8,063 bases of DNA from Bacillota bacterium (GCA_030706065.1 JAUZPH010000158.1:1-8063), one strand, 5' to 3'; counted from the first letter of the stretch, positions 1 through 7,004 are shown. The notes: generated from the sequence alone by a model not told the origin. A program made the numbers and translations.

Positions 1-1161
1 GGTAATATTTCGAAGCTTTCTGGTAAGAGGAGTAGTGCCCGCATCGGTTTTCTGCATCATGAACAAGAAAGTTAAATCCTCCTTTGGACAGTTGCAGAAA
101 TATGCACCAAGCCAGCCGTCCCATCCGTATTCTCCGTCGCAGCCAATATCTCCCGCCCTGCTGACATCTGTCATTACACGCATCAGGTTGCCGTAACTGT
201 GCCCGCATAGTGTAAGCCAGTTGTCAAAGCCCTTCTGCTGTACAGCACTAAGTGTCGCCGATGTCATGTACTTCACTGTCCTGGGCCTTAAAATTCGAAC
301 ACCGTTAAGGCATCCTTCCATCATAAGCATCCTCGCAAACTTTGCATAATCATCTATAGTGGAAACCAGGCCTGCCCCTCCTGATTCAAAGGCCGGTTCT
401 CTATCCATGGCATTGATAATACCTAAATGATTACCGGTATAAGGCTCTAATCCACCCTTTCCATTATCTGCATAGGTCTTTACAAGGCGGTGTCTTTTCT
501 CTTCCGGTACCCAAAATCCGGTATCCTGCATCTCCAGCTTTTCGAATACTTCTTCGCTTAAAAATTGTCCAAAATGTCTGCCGCTGGCCACTTCGACAAT
601 AGCTCCAAGAACATCTGCAGAGGTGCCGTATTCCCAGTAGGAGCCCGGTTGGTAGGAAAGAGCGCATTCCCCCAATTTATTCATCGCCTCTACAGTACCC
701 AGTGGCGATGCACTTAAAAGCCTGCTGTCTATCTCCCTGAACAAAGCCTCTGTGTCCATTCCGGCTCTATGTACTCCCCCATATACGAGTCCTGAAGTCA
801 TAGAGAGTAAGTCCTTCAGCATTACCTCCCGTTCCACCGGAATCAGTTCCTGTCCTGAAATAACCATCTGATTCTTAAAACCGGGAAGATACTTGCTTAC
901 CGGGTCATATAAATCGATTTCACCACGTTCCAAAAGAATCATTACTGCTGCTGCAGTAACCGGCTTACTCATGGAATATAACCTGAAAATGGAATCTCTT
1001 TTAATGGTAATGCCATTTTCCCTGTCAGCTAAACCGTCTTCATGGTAGAAGACCTCTTTTCCTTCCTTTATTACCATCAAATTTGCACCGGCAGTGAAAT
1101 TACTTTCTATACCGTCTCTTAATACTTTTTTTATCTGTTCCATCTCTGTTTTATCGAACAT
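1..1161 (-). CDS. Serine hydrolase of the beta-lactamase / peptidase S12 fold (3' end cut by window edge)
   Basis: This frame is open from an ATG at 1161 to the left edge (387 codons, no stop seen). It reads as a class C beta-lactamase-like serine hydrolase, a family of esterases, D-aminopeptidases and penicillin-binding-protein relatives. The SxxK motif is Ser63-Met-Ser-Lys66, inside 'FRLYSMSKPVTAA': Ser63 is the expected nucleophile and Lys66 the general base. The second-motif tyrosine is Tyr178 in 'WEYGTSADVLG'. A glycine/tryptophan-rich segment at 343-352 (GEYGWDGWLG) lies where the third active-site motif sits. The strand 'LTFLFMMQ' near the end is typical of the family's last strands, so only a few residues are probably missing. 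No signal peptide is visible, so it is probably cytoplasmic. The start follows a strong aggagagg ribosome site. It lies 95 bp after the TIM-barrel gene and has a possible promoter of its own. The substrate cannot be told from the sequence; esterase or peptidase is more likely than true beta-lactamase. Confidence 0.9.
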   Translation of the reverse strand, partial: MFDKTEMEQIKKVLRDGIESNFTAGANLMVIKEGKEVFYHEDGLADRENGITIKRDSIFRLYSMSKPVTAAAVMILLERGEIDLYDPVSKYLPGFKNQMVISGQELIPVEREVMLKDLLSMTSGLVYGGVHRAGMDTEALFREIDSRLLSASPLGTVEAMNKLGECALSYQPGSYWEYGTSADVLGAIVEVASGRHFGQFLSEEVFEKLEMQDTGFWVPEEKRHRLVKTYADNGKGGLEPYTGNHLGIINAMDREPAFESGGAGLVSTIDDYAKFARMLMMEGCLNGVRILRPRTVKYMTSATLSAVQQKGFDNWLTLCGHSYGNLMRVMTDVSRAGDIGCDGEYGWDGWLGAYFCNCPKEDLTFLFMMQKTDAGTTPLTRKLRNIT

Positions 1162-1197
1162 TTTTGCTCCTCTCCTCTGCTAACAAACTTGTAAAAT

Positions 1198-1226
1198 ATT
1201 ATACTACATTATGTAAAAACACTGAA
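1198..1226 (-). promoter_or_regulatory. Possible promoter with palindrome in its spacer, serine hydrolase gene
   Basis: On the minus strand a perfect -10 hexamer TATAAT lies at 1203-1198. The hexamer 17 bp upstream (TTCAGT, 1226-1221) matches the -35 consensus at only three positions. Between them is an 11-bp palindrome with a single central base, TACAT-A-ATGTA (1205-1215), placed where a repressor would block RNA polymerase. Transcription would begin near 1190, about 30 nt before the start codon. The -10 is convincing, the -35 is weak, and the operator role is inference. Confidence 0.35.
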
Positions 1227-1256
1227 CCTTGGTATTTTTATGTTACGCTCCTACGG

Positions 1257-2090
1257 CTATTCCAATAAACCTGCCTTTTTCATACGGGCTTTTACGTATT
1301 CCACGCTTTCAATGTATTCCTCATCGGTATGCAGGTGTTCGATAATCATAGGAATTTCCGGATCTATCTCCTTTGCCCGCTTAACGTAATATTCCAGATT
1401 CAAGCTTCCTTTACCGCAGGCAACTTCTTTTAGCTGCAGTGTAAACTCACCTGCCAGCATTACATCCTTCAGATGGCAGCTTCTTATGTATTCACCCAGT
1501 TTATTAAAAACTTCGTCAATGAACTGTTCATTCATCAAATATTTCTGCGGACTGGTAATCCAGTTTGCGAGATCCATATGAACAGCAAAATGCTTGCGGT
1601 TCACCTCTTTAAGGAGCCAGAGATATTGATCGGGATCAGCAGGCATCATCCAGGGCATTGGCTCAATGCTGTAACTAGTGTACTGAGGGTTTGCCCTGTC
1701 TATTATCTCCTGAATGGACTTTACGGTTTTCCGTAAAAATTCCTCGGAGAAATTCTCTTTGTAGGCCCCATCCCAGACGGCACCGGCAGCACCACAGATA
1801 TTGACGCAGCAATCTGCTTTCAAATAATCAGCAAGTCTAAGTTGATTGACACAATAATCGATATTCTTCTGCCTTTCCGTTTCATCGAGTGCAAGCGGAT
1901 TTACCCAGGAACCAACTTCAGCTATTCTCAAACCTTTCTTCACCGCCTCATCACGGTAAGCATCAATCAAGGCAGGATTATCAGTATGGTTCAGTGGGAA
2001 TACAACTGCCCTGCAGCCTAAGCTTACCATCTTTCCCGCCCACTCTGCTGCACTGCTGTGTGCCAGAGGAGAAGCAATACCTAATCTCAT
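1257..2090 (-). CDS. Sugar phosphate isomerase/epimerase-like TIM-barrel protein
   Basis: A 277-residue protein of the xylose isomerase-like TIM-barrel superfamily (AP endonuclease 2 / sugar epimerase type). The four metal ligands of this family can be placed in order at strand ends: Glu143 in 'SIEPMPW', Asp173 in 'VHMDLAN' (with His171), His206 in 'CHLKD' and Glu251 in 'IIEHLH'. This is the Glu-Asp-His-Glu pattern of D-tagatose 3-epimerase-type enzymes that bind Mn2+ or similar and interconvert ketoses or inositol derivatives. The length fits a complete single-domain member. It begins with strand 1 ('MRLGIAS') and has no signal peptide, so it is cytoplasmic. The start follows GGAGGTGG at good spacing, and the stop is TAG. 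Only 19 bp separate it from the upstream acetyltransferase, so they are probably co-transcribed. No sugar transporter or kinase lies nearby to suggest the substrate. Confidence 0.88.
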   Translation of the reverse strand: MRLGIASPLAHSSAAEWAGKMVSLGCRAVVFPLNHTDNPALIDAYRDEAVKKGLRIAEVGSWVNPLALDETERQKNIDYCVNQLRLADYLKADCCVNICGAAGAVWDGAYKENFSEEFLRKTVKSIQEIIDRANPQYTSYSIEPMPWMMPADPDQYLWLLKEVNRKHFAVHMDLANWITSPQKYLMNEQFIDEVFNKLGEYIRSCHLKDVMLAGEFTLQLKEVACGKGSLNLEYYVKRAKEIDPEIPMIIEHLHTDEEYIESVEYVKARMKKAGLLE

Positions 2091-2109
2091 AAACGACCAC
2101 CTCCAAATT

Positions 2110-2553
2110 TTATAAATCCTTTTTAAGATAAATCATATCAACAAGCTGTTTACCAGCCTCAAAAATCGGATGGTCATAGTTGTCTGTGAAGAAGTTTTTT
2201 ACTCTGTGTGAGATTCGAAACCCACATCTTTCATAGAAAGGAATTGTAAGAGGGCTTTCACCTGTACCTACAATCATGGTATTACACCTGTCTTGATAAT
2301 ATTGAAGGATGTACTTTACAAGAGCTTTGCCATACCCACGCCCTTGATATTTTTCATAGGTAGCCAGGTTCTTTAATTCGTAAGTTGCAGCGTCCACCTG
2401 CACTACTACACATACACTTTTCAAATCACAGTCATATAAGGCAAACATTTCTCCGTCCTCCAGATACCTGTCAATCATATCTTCCTGTTCATCAGCCAAC
2501 AGCAGCAGGTCCAGAAACTCCTTTTTGTTACTTGAAATTTTTCTAATTTCCAT
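2110..2553 (-). CDS. GNAT family N-acetyltransferase (YvbK-like)
   Basis: A GCN5-related acetyltransferase of 147 residues, which would transfer acetyl from acetyl-CoA to an amine. The acetyl-CoA pyrophosphate loop is clear: 'YQGRGYGKALV' (Gln70-Gly-Arg-Gly-Tyr-Gly75), following the strand 'YELKNLAT'. The motif B region 'PFYERCGF' at about 105-112 and the C-terminal 'FFTDNYDHPIFEAGKQLVDMIYL' recall the Bacillus YvbK group, as far as I remember it; the acceptor is unknown to me. Three ATG codons stand in a row. The ribosome site (gagg) abuts the first and lies about 7 nt before the third, so I start at 2553; a start at 2559 would add two methionines. It ends 19 bp before the TIM-barrel gene. 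A role in acetylating a product of its operon partner is speculation. Confidence 0.9.
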   Translation of the reverse strand: MEIRKISSNKKEFLDLLLLADEQEDMIDRYLEDGEMFALYDCDLKSVCVVVQVDAATYELKNLATYEKYQGRGYGKALVKYILQYYQDRCNTMIVGTGESPLTIPFYERCGFRISHRVKNFFTDNYDHPIFEAGKQLVDMIYLKKDL

Positions 2554-2716
2554 CATCATACCTCTATTATTCCAATAATCTTCCCTGAGAATGTAAATAA
2601 ATGGAGTCTTTATTTCCCCACAACCATATCAGCATTTTTGCAGCTCCATCTGCACCTTATATATGCCAATAGGTTAAAACTTCGCTAATAACCATAATTC
2701 AACTCCCGTTTAAACT

Positions 2717-3487
2717 TTATAATTGAGCAATCCACTGCTTATGAAAATCATCTTTAGATACACCTAGAATATTCTCGAAATCCCGTGGTGATTTTATCAA
2801 AGCTATCAATTTATCGTATCCATAGGTTTTGACTATATAATCGATTATGGAATAAGAAAACTGATAACCTCCGTTTTTACTAAAGGTTTCGGAATCTGTT
2901 TCCAAATCTATAAAAGAGGGTAAATTATTTGACGATTTTGCTTTTGAAATAAGCTGTTCAACTCCATCATCCTGCTTAGCTTCAAAAGATGCTGTTCCTT
3001 CATTCAACCATTTAGGTATAGTTCCAACATCGGTATTAATACTCATTATTGCTGTATGTGCAAATTCATGAACAATAATCTTCATAAAATCGGAATACGG
3101 AAGTAATTCTGCATTTGATGGATTTACCATCTGTATAACATTATAACCCGGCAACGCACTTCCAACCACATGGGTTGATGTGTCTGAAATATTTGCTGCT
3201 CTATGATATGTATTTAAATCAGTATAAATATAAATATCCACTTTTTTACTCAGTGATGTATCCAAATCATTCAAAATCCTTGTATAATTATCTTCAAGGG
3301 AATTTGATAAGTCTTTCAAACACTGCATGTCCTCGTCTTTGGAAAAAAAACTGAAATGCTCTGTTTCCAATTGTTGAACTATATTAAAATTTTCAGCATC
3401 ACTGCTGGAATTATCATTTACATTACCGCATCCGGTTAAAAGTAATAAAACTGCCAGAATTACAGAAGAAATCTTCGTTTTTCTCAT
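2717..3487 (-). CDS. Lipoprotein with gluzincin metalloprotease (peptidase MA-like) domain
   Basis: A 256-residue secreted lipoprotein. It has a basic start (MRKTK), a hydrophobic helix and a lipobox Leu-Thr-Gly-Cys with the lipidated cysteine at residue 20, followed by a Ser/Asn/Asp-rich linker. It should sit on the outer face of the membrane. The zinc motif HEFAH is at 140-144: His140 and His144 as ligands, Glu141 as catalytic base. Downstream, 'WLNEGTASF' supplies Glu163, the usual third ligand of gluzincins. This arrangement matches the peptidase MA family, whose clostridial members are mostly uncharacterised. The C-terminal half is helical ('SYSIIDYIVKTYGYDKL'), as in that family. An upstream in-frame ATG (3493) touches the gggagg ribosome site with no spacing. 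The ATG at 3487 has about 7 nt and gives a normal signal peptide, so I prefer it. Substrate and regulation are unknown; the gene stands alone behind the terminator of the flavodoxin gene. Confidence 0.87.
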   Translation of the reverse strand: MRKTKISSVILAVLLLLTGCGNVNDNSSSDAENFNIVQQLETEHFSFFSKDEDMQCLKDLSNSLEDNYTRILNDLDTSLSKKVDIYIYTDLNTYHRAANISDTSTHVVGSALPGYNVIQMVNPSNAELLPYSDFMKIIVHEFAHTAIMSINTDVGTIPKWLNEGTASFEAKQDDGVEQLISKAKSSNNLPSFIDLETDSETFSKNGGYQFSYSIIDYIVKTYGYDKLIALIKSPRDFENILGVSKDDFHKQWIAQL

Positions 3488-3653
3488 CTCCATACCTCCC
3501 GATTAAGACATTCAAGTTTGATACTACTCCATCCAACTTGTAACTACACTATGATTTTCTTCTTTACTCATACGAGTTATAAGTAATGCAGTTTGTTGTT
3601 GCTTCTAACCTATACATATATTGATTATAAACCATTATTTTACTCTTTTCTAT

Positions 3654-3682
3654 AAAAAAAGAGTCCGCCAGTCAAGGCGGGC
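3654..3682 (-). terminator. Rho-independent terminator of the flavodoxin-family gene
   Basis: On the minus strand CCGCC pairs with GGCGG around a 6-nt loop (TTGACT). One mismatch and a further G-C pair extend the helix outward. ACTC and then seven T residues follow (3660-3654). It lies about 70 bp past the stop of the gene ending at 3754 and ahead of the lipoprotein gene, separating the two transcripts. Confidence 0.7.
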
Positions 3683-3753
3683 AGTAAAATTTTGATTGAA
3701 TTTTCTTTCATATGCCTCTGCTGTTTAACAATTGAAAACTGCACAGCCGGATG

Positions 3754-4557
3754 CTAATGTTGTTTCTTCTCCAAATTCTTTGTAATCATGTTTTTTATCA
3801 TCCTATCCATCATGGTACCAAAGAGTGAATGGATTGGGCCAAGCTTAACACTATAATAATATTTTGTATCTTCCCATCCTTTATCAAAATAATATGCTTT
3901 ATCTGCAGGAAGCACCTCAGAACTGTACTTCATTGAAGAACGGGTCATACGAAAAATTGCGAGCCTAAATAATGATGGACGTTTTGGCTTAACCTTCGAA
4001 AGGGCTTTTACAAGCCTCTGTACTGACTCTTTCAAAGCTCTGTCATTTTTATTCAAAACAGCCTCTCCTAATTTGGTGCTTGGAAAAACGCCGCCGGTAA
4101 CAACAGAACCCTTCACTGTATAGCAGCCCCAAAAGGACATCAAATCATCGATATATTTCAAAATTTTCTTTCCGCCATAGACACCCTGTACCACCACTGC
4201 CATGGATGCCTTGTGAAAAAGCCTTGGCCTGTGAAAGACAAAGGCCAGTCTGTCATATAAGTTTTTCAAATTCCAGGGTATATTCAGTGAATAATTCGGT
4301 GTTACTGTGATAATGCCGTCAGCCCAAATCATCTTCTCAAGAATTTTTTCCGCAGAGTCAGAATGGTTCCTGCATTTCTCTTCACCATGGGACAGGCAAA
4401 GTGCGCAGCCCTGACAGGGATGTATCTGCTCATCCCGCAGGTTAATCCTTTCAATAGCATAACCACCTGTCTTTCCCAATTCTTCAGCCAAGGAATCCGC
4501 TGTCTTCTTTGTCCATGCCGGTTTCAATCCGGCATCGATAATTAAAATATTCTTCAT
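3754..4557 (-). CDS. Flavodoxin-fold NAD(P)H-dependent oxidoreductase with Isf-like cysteine motif
   Basis: A 267-residue flavodoxin-like protein expected to bind FMN and pass electrons from NAD(P)H or ferredoxin. The first strand 'MKNILIIDAG' leads into the phosphate loop. 'TPNYSLNIPWNLKNLYDRL' (86-104) is the FMN-binding segment of the FMN reductase / iron-sulfur flavoprotein group. Cysteines at 48, 51, 54 and 62 form C-x2-C-x2-C-x7-C, close to the compact cluster motif of iron-sulfur flavoproteins (Isf). A [4Fe-4S] site is therefore possible but not proven, because some FMN reductases keep such cysteines without a cluster. The protein is longer than classical Isf by a basic, aromatic C-terminal extension (about 195-267). 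A start further upstream (4575) would place the ribosome site GGGAGG inside the gene. The ATG at 4557 follows it by about 7 nt and opens directly with strand 1. Cytoplasmic. The gene is divergent from the M28 peptidase. Confidence 0.88.
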   Translation of the reverse strand: MKNILIIDAGLKPAWTKKTADSLAEELGKTGGYAIERINLRDEQIHPCQGCALCLSHGEEKCRNHSDSAEKILEKMIWADGIITVTPNYSLNIPWNLKNLYDRLAFVFHRPRLFHKASMAVVVQGVYGGKKILKYIDDLMSFWGCYTVKGSVVTGGVFPSTKLGEAVLNKNDRALKESVQRLVKALSKVKPKRPSLFRLAIFRMTRSSMKYSSEVLPADKAYYFDKGWEDTKYYYSVKLGPIHSLFGTMMDRMIKNMITKNLEKKQH

Positions 4558-4573
4558 ATAAAAACCTCCCATC

Positions 4574-4595
4574 ATGCCCTTTATTTATTGGGCAT
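4574..4595 (-). promoter_or_regulatory. Inverted repeat in the 5' region of the flavodoxin gene
   Basis: Arms ATGCCC (4574-4579) and GGGCAT (4590-4595) are perfectly complementary around an AT-only 10-bp spacer. It lies just upstream of the ribosome site of the gene starting at 4557. It could be an operator or a hairpin in the leader of that mRNA. Function is inferred from position only. Confidence 0.4.
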
Positions 4596-4651
4596 TATTT
4601 AAAGCTGTACAATGTCATATAATTATATATATTTATAAGGCAATTCACATA

Positions 4652-4681
4652 TTTACAAGAGAATAAACTAAAATATATAAT
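4652..4681 (+). promoter_or_regulatory. Sigma-A-type promoter of the M28 peptidase gene
   Basis: TTTACA (4652-4657, five of six consensus bases) and TATAAT (4676-4681, perfect) are separated by 18 bp. Transcription would start near 4688 and give an untranslated leader of about 74 nt before the ATG at 4762. The predicted transcript start argues against translation from the TTG at 4690. Confidence 0.65.
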
Positions 4682-4761
4682 GGGAGTAATTGGATATATC
4701 GATTTTACCTGATATCTCATTTCTTATGTATATAAAAATCCACTTAATGGGGGAAATTTCT

Positions 4762-6435
4762 ATGAAAATGGTATTAAAGCTTTCTTCAATATTTGTAATT
4801 ATCGCACTATCAATTTTCTTGTGTGTAAATATCTTTACACTGCCGTCGATAAAGCCTTCAGATGCACCAAAGGAGGATTTTTCGGCGGAGAGGGCAATGA
4901 AGCATGTGGATAAAATCGCTGCAGATATACACCAGCTCGAGTCCAAAGACCATGAATATGTGAAAAACTATATACTCAATGAAATCACAGCCCTTGGGCT
5001 CAAGCCTGAATTACAGACAGGCTACTCCGAGAACATAATGAAAGGCCGCCTTCGTTTTGGTAATATTGAAAATATATCCACCGTTCTGACCGGGAACGGC
5101 AGTACAAATGACAAGATACTGGCAGTTGCACACTATGATTCAACTTCCGGAGGGCCTGGTGCTGCCGATGATGCCTCAGGAGTTGCCACCCTTTTGGAAA
5201 CAATCAGAGCGCTTAAAGAAAGCCCATCTTTAAAGAATGATATCATATTCCTCATAACCGACGGGGAAGAGGGCGGATTGTTGGGCGCAAAGGCCTTTGT
5301 TGCTAAAAGCTCACTATTAAAGGATGTGAGTCTTGTACTGAACTTTGAAGCCAGAGGCAATACCGGGCCCATGATAATGTTTGAGACCGCCGACAACAAT
5401 GCATGGTTAATGGAAGGTTTTAAAAAAGCTGCACCGGATCCTGTAGCATTCTCTTTCGCATATGACGTATATAAGTACATGCCTAACGATACGGACTTTA
5501 CACTGTTTAAAAATGCGGGAAAATTAGGCTTCAACTTTGCATCCGTGGAAGGGTATGAAACCTATCACAATGCAGATGACACTCCCCAAAATATAAACAG
5601 ACAAACACTTCAGCATGAAGGCTCCTACAGCTTAAGCCTGCTGAAATACTTTGGAAACATGTACGAACTTAACAGGGAAAGCGGCAACTCCGTATACTTC
5701 TCATTAGTTAAAGGGATATTCATCCTTTATCCGGATCAGTGGGCTATGCCGTTAGCCATTGCTGCCCTGCTTCTTTTTATTGTATGCTTTGCTGTTGGCA
5801 GAAGGAGAAAAGTACTAACTTTTAAAGGTTCAATTACGGCTGTATTTTCGGCCCTGTTCACTTTGGCAGTATCGTCAGGAATAGGCCTTCTCGGAAATAC
5901 CTTATTTAATCAGAAGTTCAGGAAAAATGGCTCTCTCAATTCATATGCAGAGTATAAGAATATTTTATCCCAGGGCAACCATTGGATTTGTGCATTAATC
6001 CTGATAACACTTACTGTAGTTACCATATTTAATATCCTTTTGGTAAAAAGAACCGCCCATGAAAATTTAATCTGCGGATACCTGTTCATATGGCTTATTC
6101 CGGCTATGGTATCCGGAATAGCCTTCAAATCCGCCAGCTATCTTTTCCTCTGGCCATCTATCTTCATGCTGGTGGGATTACTGATTAAGATTTTGTCAAT
6201 GCCGGGTAAAGCTTCAAGTTTCAGTTCCTTTATCTTAATGTTATTTACTACAGCATCCTGTATACTAATTTTTGTCCCGATATTGTTTCTATTGTTTCAG
6301 GCGATGACGATGGGGGCAGCAGCAATTCTAACAGGAATTGCTGCACTGCCGGCAGGAGCTATAATTATAACCATGATAGGTTTCATGAAAAATCCCTCAA
6401 GTATCGGAACAAAAGAAACTACCATTTCACATTGA
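4762..6435 (+). CDS. Membrane-anchored M28 family zinc metallopeptidase with multi-pass C-terminal domain
   Basis: A 557-residue integral membrane peptidase. An N-terminal anchor (about 7-27) is followed by an M28 catalytic domain (about 40-305) that should lie outside the cytoplasm. Then come about seven hydrophobic segments (roughly 327-346, 355-380, 407-428, 437-456, 459-478, 488-513 and 516-541). The two-zinc site is traceable: His124 ('AVAHYDS'), bridging Asp136 ('GAADDASG'), Glu169 as base with Glu170 as ligand ('TDGEEGG'), Glu196 ('NFEARG') and His269 ('YHNADDT'). The Asp136 spacing equals that of Streptomyces griseus aminopeptidase. Glu at 196, in place of the usual Asp, and the polytopic tail are features of eukaryotic ERMP1/Fxna-like M28 proteins. 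It probably acts as an aminopeptidase or carboxypeptidase on extracellular peptides. The ATG at 4762 follows a GGGGGA ribosome site; the in-frame TTG at 4690 sits at the predicted transcript start. It stands alone, with no clear terminator downstream. Confidence 0.92.
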   Translation: MKMVLKLSSIFVIIALSIFLCVNIFTLPSIKPSDAPKEDFSAERAMKHVDKIAADIHQLESKDHEYVKNYILNEITALGLKPELQTGYSENIMKGRLRFGNIENISTVLTGNGSTNDKILAVAHYDSTSGGPGAADDASGVATLLETIRALKESPSLKNDIIFLITDGEEGGLLGAKAFVAKSSLLKDVSLVLNFEARGNTGPMIMFETADNNAWLMEGFKKAAPDPVAFSFAYDVYKYMPNDTDFTLFKNAGKLGFNFASVEGYETYHNADDTPQNINRQTLQHEGSYSLSLLKYFGNMYELNRESGNSVYFSLVKGIFILYPDQWAMPLAIAALLLFIVCFAVGRRRKVLTFKGSITAVFSALFTLAVSSGIGLLGNTLFNQKFRKNGSLNSYAEYKNILSQGNHWICALILITLTVVTIFNILLVKRTAHENLICGYLFIWLIPAMVSGIAFKSASYLFLWPSIFMLVGLLIKILSMPGKASSFSSFILMLFTTASCILIFVPILFLLFQAMTMGAAAILTGIAALPAGAIIITMIGFMKNPSSIGTKETTISH

Positions 6436-6530
6436 AACTTCTAAATCAAATAAGGCCATGGAATTTTCAATGAACTGTTTATATCCAATGATACTATAAG
6501 TGCCAAAAAGCTCCACCACGGAAACCTGTT

Positions 6531-6550
6531 GTTTTTTCAAAAGAAAAAAC
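6531..6550. repeat. Perfect A/T hairpin, GTTTTTTC / GAAAAAAC
   Basis: An 8-bp perfect inverted repeat with an AAAA loop. On either strand a U-run forms part of the stem and no GC-rich stem precedes it, so it is not a standard terminator. It may still stop transcription weakly after the M28 gene, whose stop is about 95 bp upstream. Confidence 0.5.
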
Positions 6551-6560
6551 CTACATAAAC

Positions 6561-6597
6561 CTGAGGGTCTATGGGTTTCTGGTTCTCGAACCCTCAG
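6561..6597. repeat. Inverted repeat CTGAGGGT / ACCCTCAG
   Basis: Perfect 8-bp arms (6561-6568 and 6590-6597) enclose 21 nt. The 3' arm can instead join a smaller hairpin, GGTT-CTCG-AACC (6581-6592). The two folds exclude each other. No T-run follows on either strand. The GC content is unlike the AT-rich surroundings, which may mark a remnant of an inserted element. Confidence 0.5.
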
Positions 6598-6763
6598 CAC
6601 TGCCTGGGTCCTGCTTTTCAAACCTAGCTTGGACTAGATGTGTGTTATAGTATTTCGCAATATTTATCCCGTTTTCATCAATAAAGTATTCAAATAATGC
6701 TAATTATATAACTGAGGAATAAATACATGTAAACTTATAAAACGACAATAAATACATTATAGC

Positions 6764-6907
6764 TGCGGAAATTTATATCTTAATCTATCGCCAGGGATGT
6801 TAAATTTCTTCTAAAACGAAAACTAATTTGTTGAAATTTTACATCCGGAAAAATCGTTGAAAATTCGATATTTTCTCAGGCGATTACTAAAGTTTTAGAT
6901 TTCCGCA
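6764..6907 (+). ncRNA. Candidate structured RNA: three-way junction of four helices
   Basis: A segment of about 144 nt folds on itself almost completely. P1 pairs 6764-6775 with 6896-6907 (12 pairs, one of them U6773-G6898). A symmetric 11/11 internal loop follows. P2 pairs ATCGCC (6787-6792) with GGCGAT (6879-6884). P3 pairs 6795-6808 with 6833-6846 (13 of 14). P4 pairs 6848-6856 with 6866-6875 (9 pairs with one bulged A at 6870); G6847-U6876 can extend it. P3 and P4 abut without a linker. Both wobble pairs become A-C mismatches on the minus strand, so the + strand is the likelier RNA. The segment lies upstream of the promoter at 6976, so it is not the leader of the gene at 7036. No clear promoter or terminator of its own is visible. 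A miniature inverted-repeat element is the main alternative; no target duplication is obvious. I recognise no known RNA family. Confidence 0.55.
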
Positions 6908-6975
6908 TCTATATAAGTTATACAACCAAGATGAAACTATAAAAAAACAAGGGGCATATACTTAAATATTCCTCC

Positions 6976-7004
6976 TTTACCCGACTTTTACTCTGTGATA
7001 AAAT
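6976..7004 (+). promoter_or_regulatory. Extended -10 promoter for the small membrane protein gene
   Basis: TTTACC (6976-6981) lies 17 bp before TAAAAT (6999-7004). The -10 is preceded by TG at the extended -10 position (TGATAAAAT). Transcription would begin near 7011, about 25 nt before the start codon and just ahead of the GGAGGGG ribosome site at 7021. Confidence 0.6.

Larger units (their letters stand above)
6436..6763. other. Gene-free stretch after the M28 gene
   Basis: I see no convincing gene here. The stretch contains two inverted repeats (6531-6550 and 6561-6597). A minus-strand frame of 64 codons opens at a TTG (6621) and ends inside the last bases of the M28 gene (6427). Its last thirty or so codons look protein-like ('VELFGTYSIIGYKQFIEN'), but it lacks a good ribosome site and I do not recognise it. 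It may be a decayed gene fragment. From about 6650 the sequence is very AT-rich and I could not place a strong promoter. Confidence 0.5.

Noticed and set aside
2639..2654. Short hairpin TGCAG / CTGCA after the lipoprotein gene
   Set aside because: Five pairs and no T-run on the minus strand, so not a terminator.
3624..3652. Minus-strand TATAAT (3629-3624) with TAGAAA 17 bp upstream, as promoter of the lipoprotein gene
   Set aside because: The -35 is weak, it abuts the terminator T-run, and it implies a leader of about 130 nt. Possible but not supported enough to list.
4690..4761. Upstream TTG start for the M28 peptidase
   Set aside because: It would start translation at the predicted transcript start and put 24 residues before a normal anchor. 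The ATG at 4762 has a good ribosome site.
5133..5534. Minus-strand frame of 133 codons inside the M28 gene
   Set aside because: It is antisense to the conserved zinc-site region of the M28 domain, so it is a shadow of that gene.
6561..6597. T-arm-like sequence (GGTTC, GAACC) suggesting a tRNA
   Set aside because: No acceptor stem, anticodon arm or proper 7-nt T-loop can be built around it on either strand.
6531..6597. CRISPR or tandem repeat array
   Set aside because: The repeats are inverted and single, with no regular direct repeat or spacer pattern in the window.
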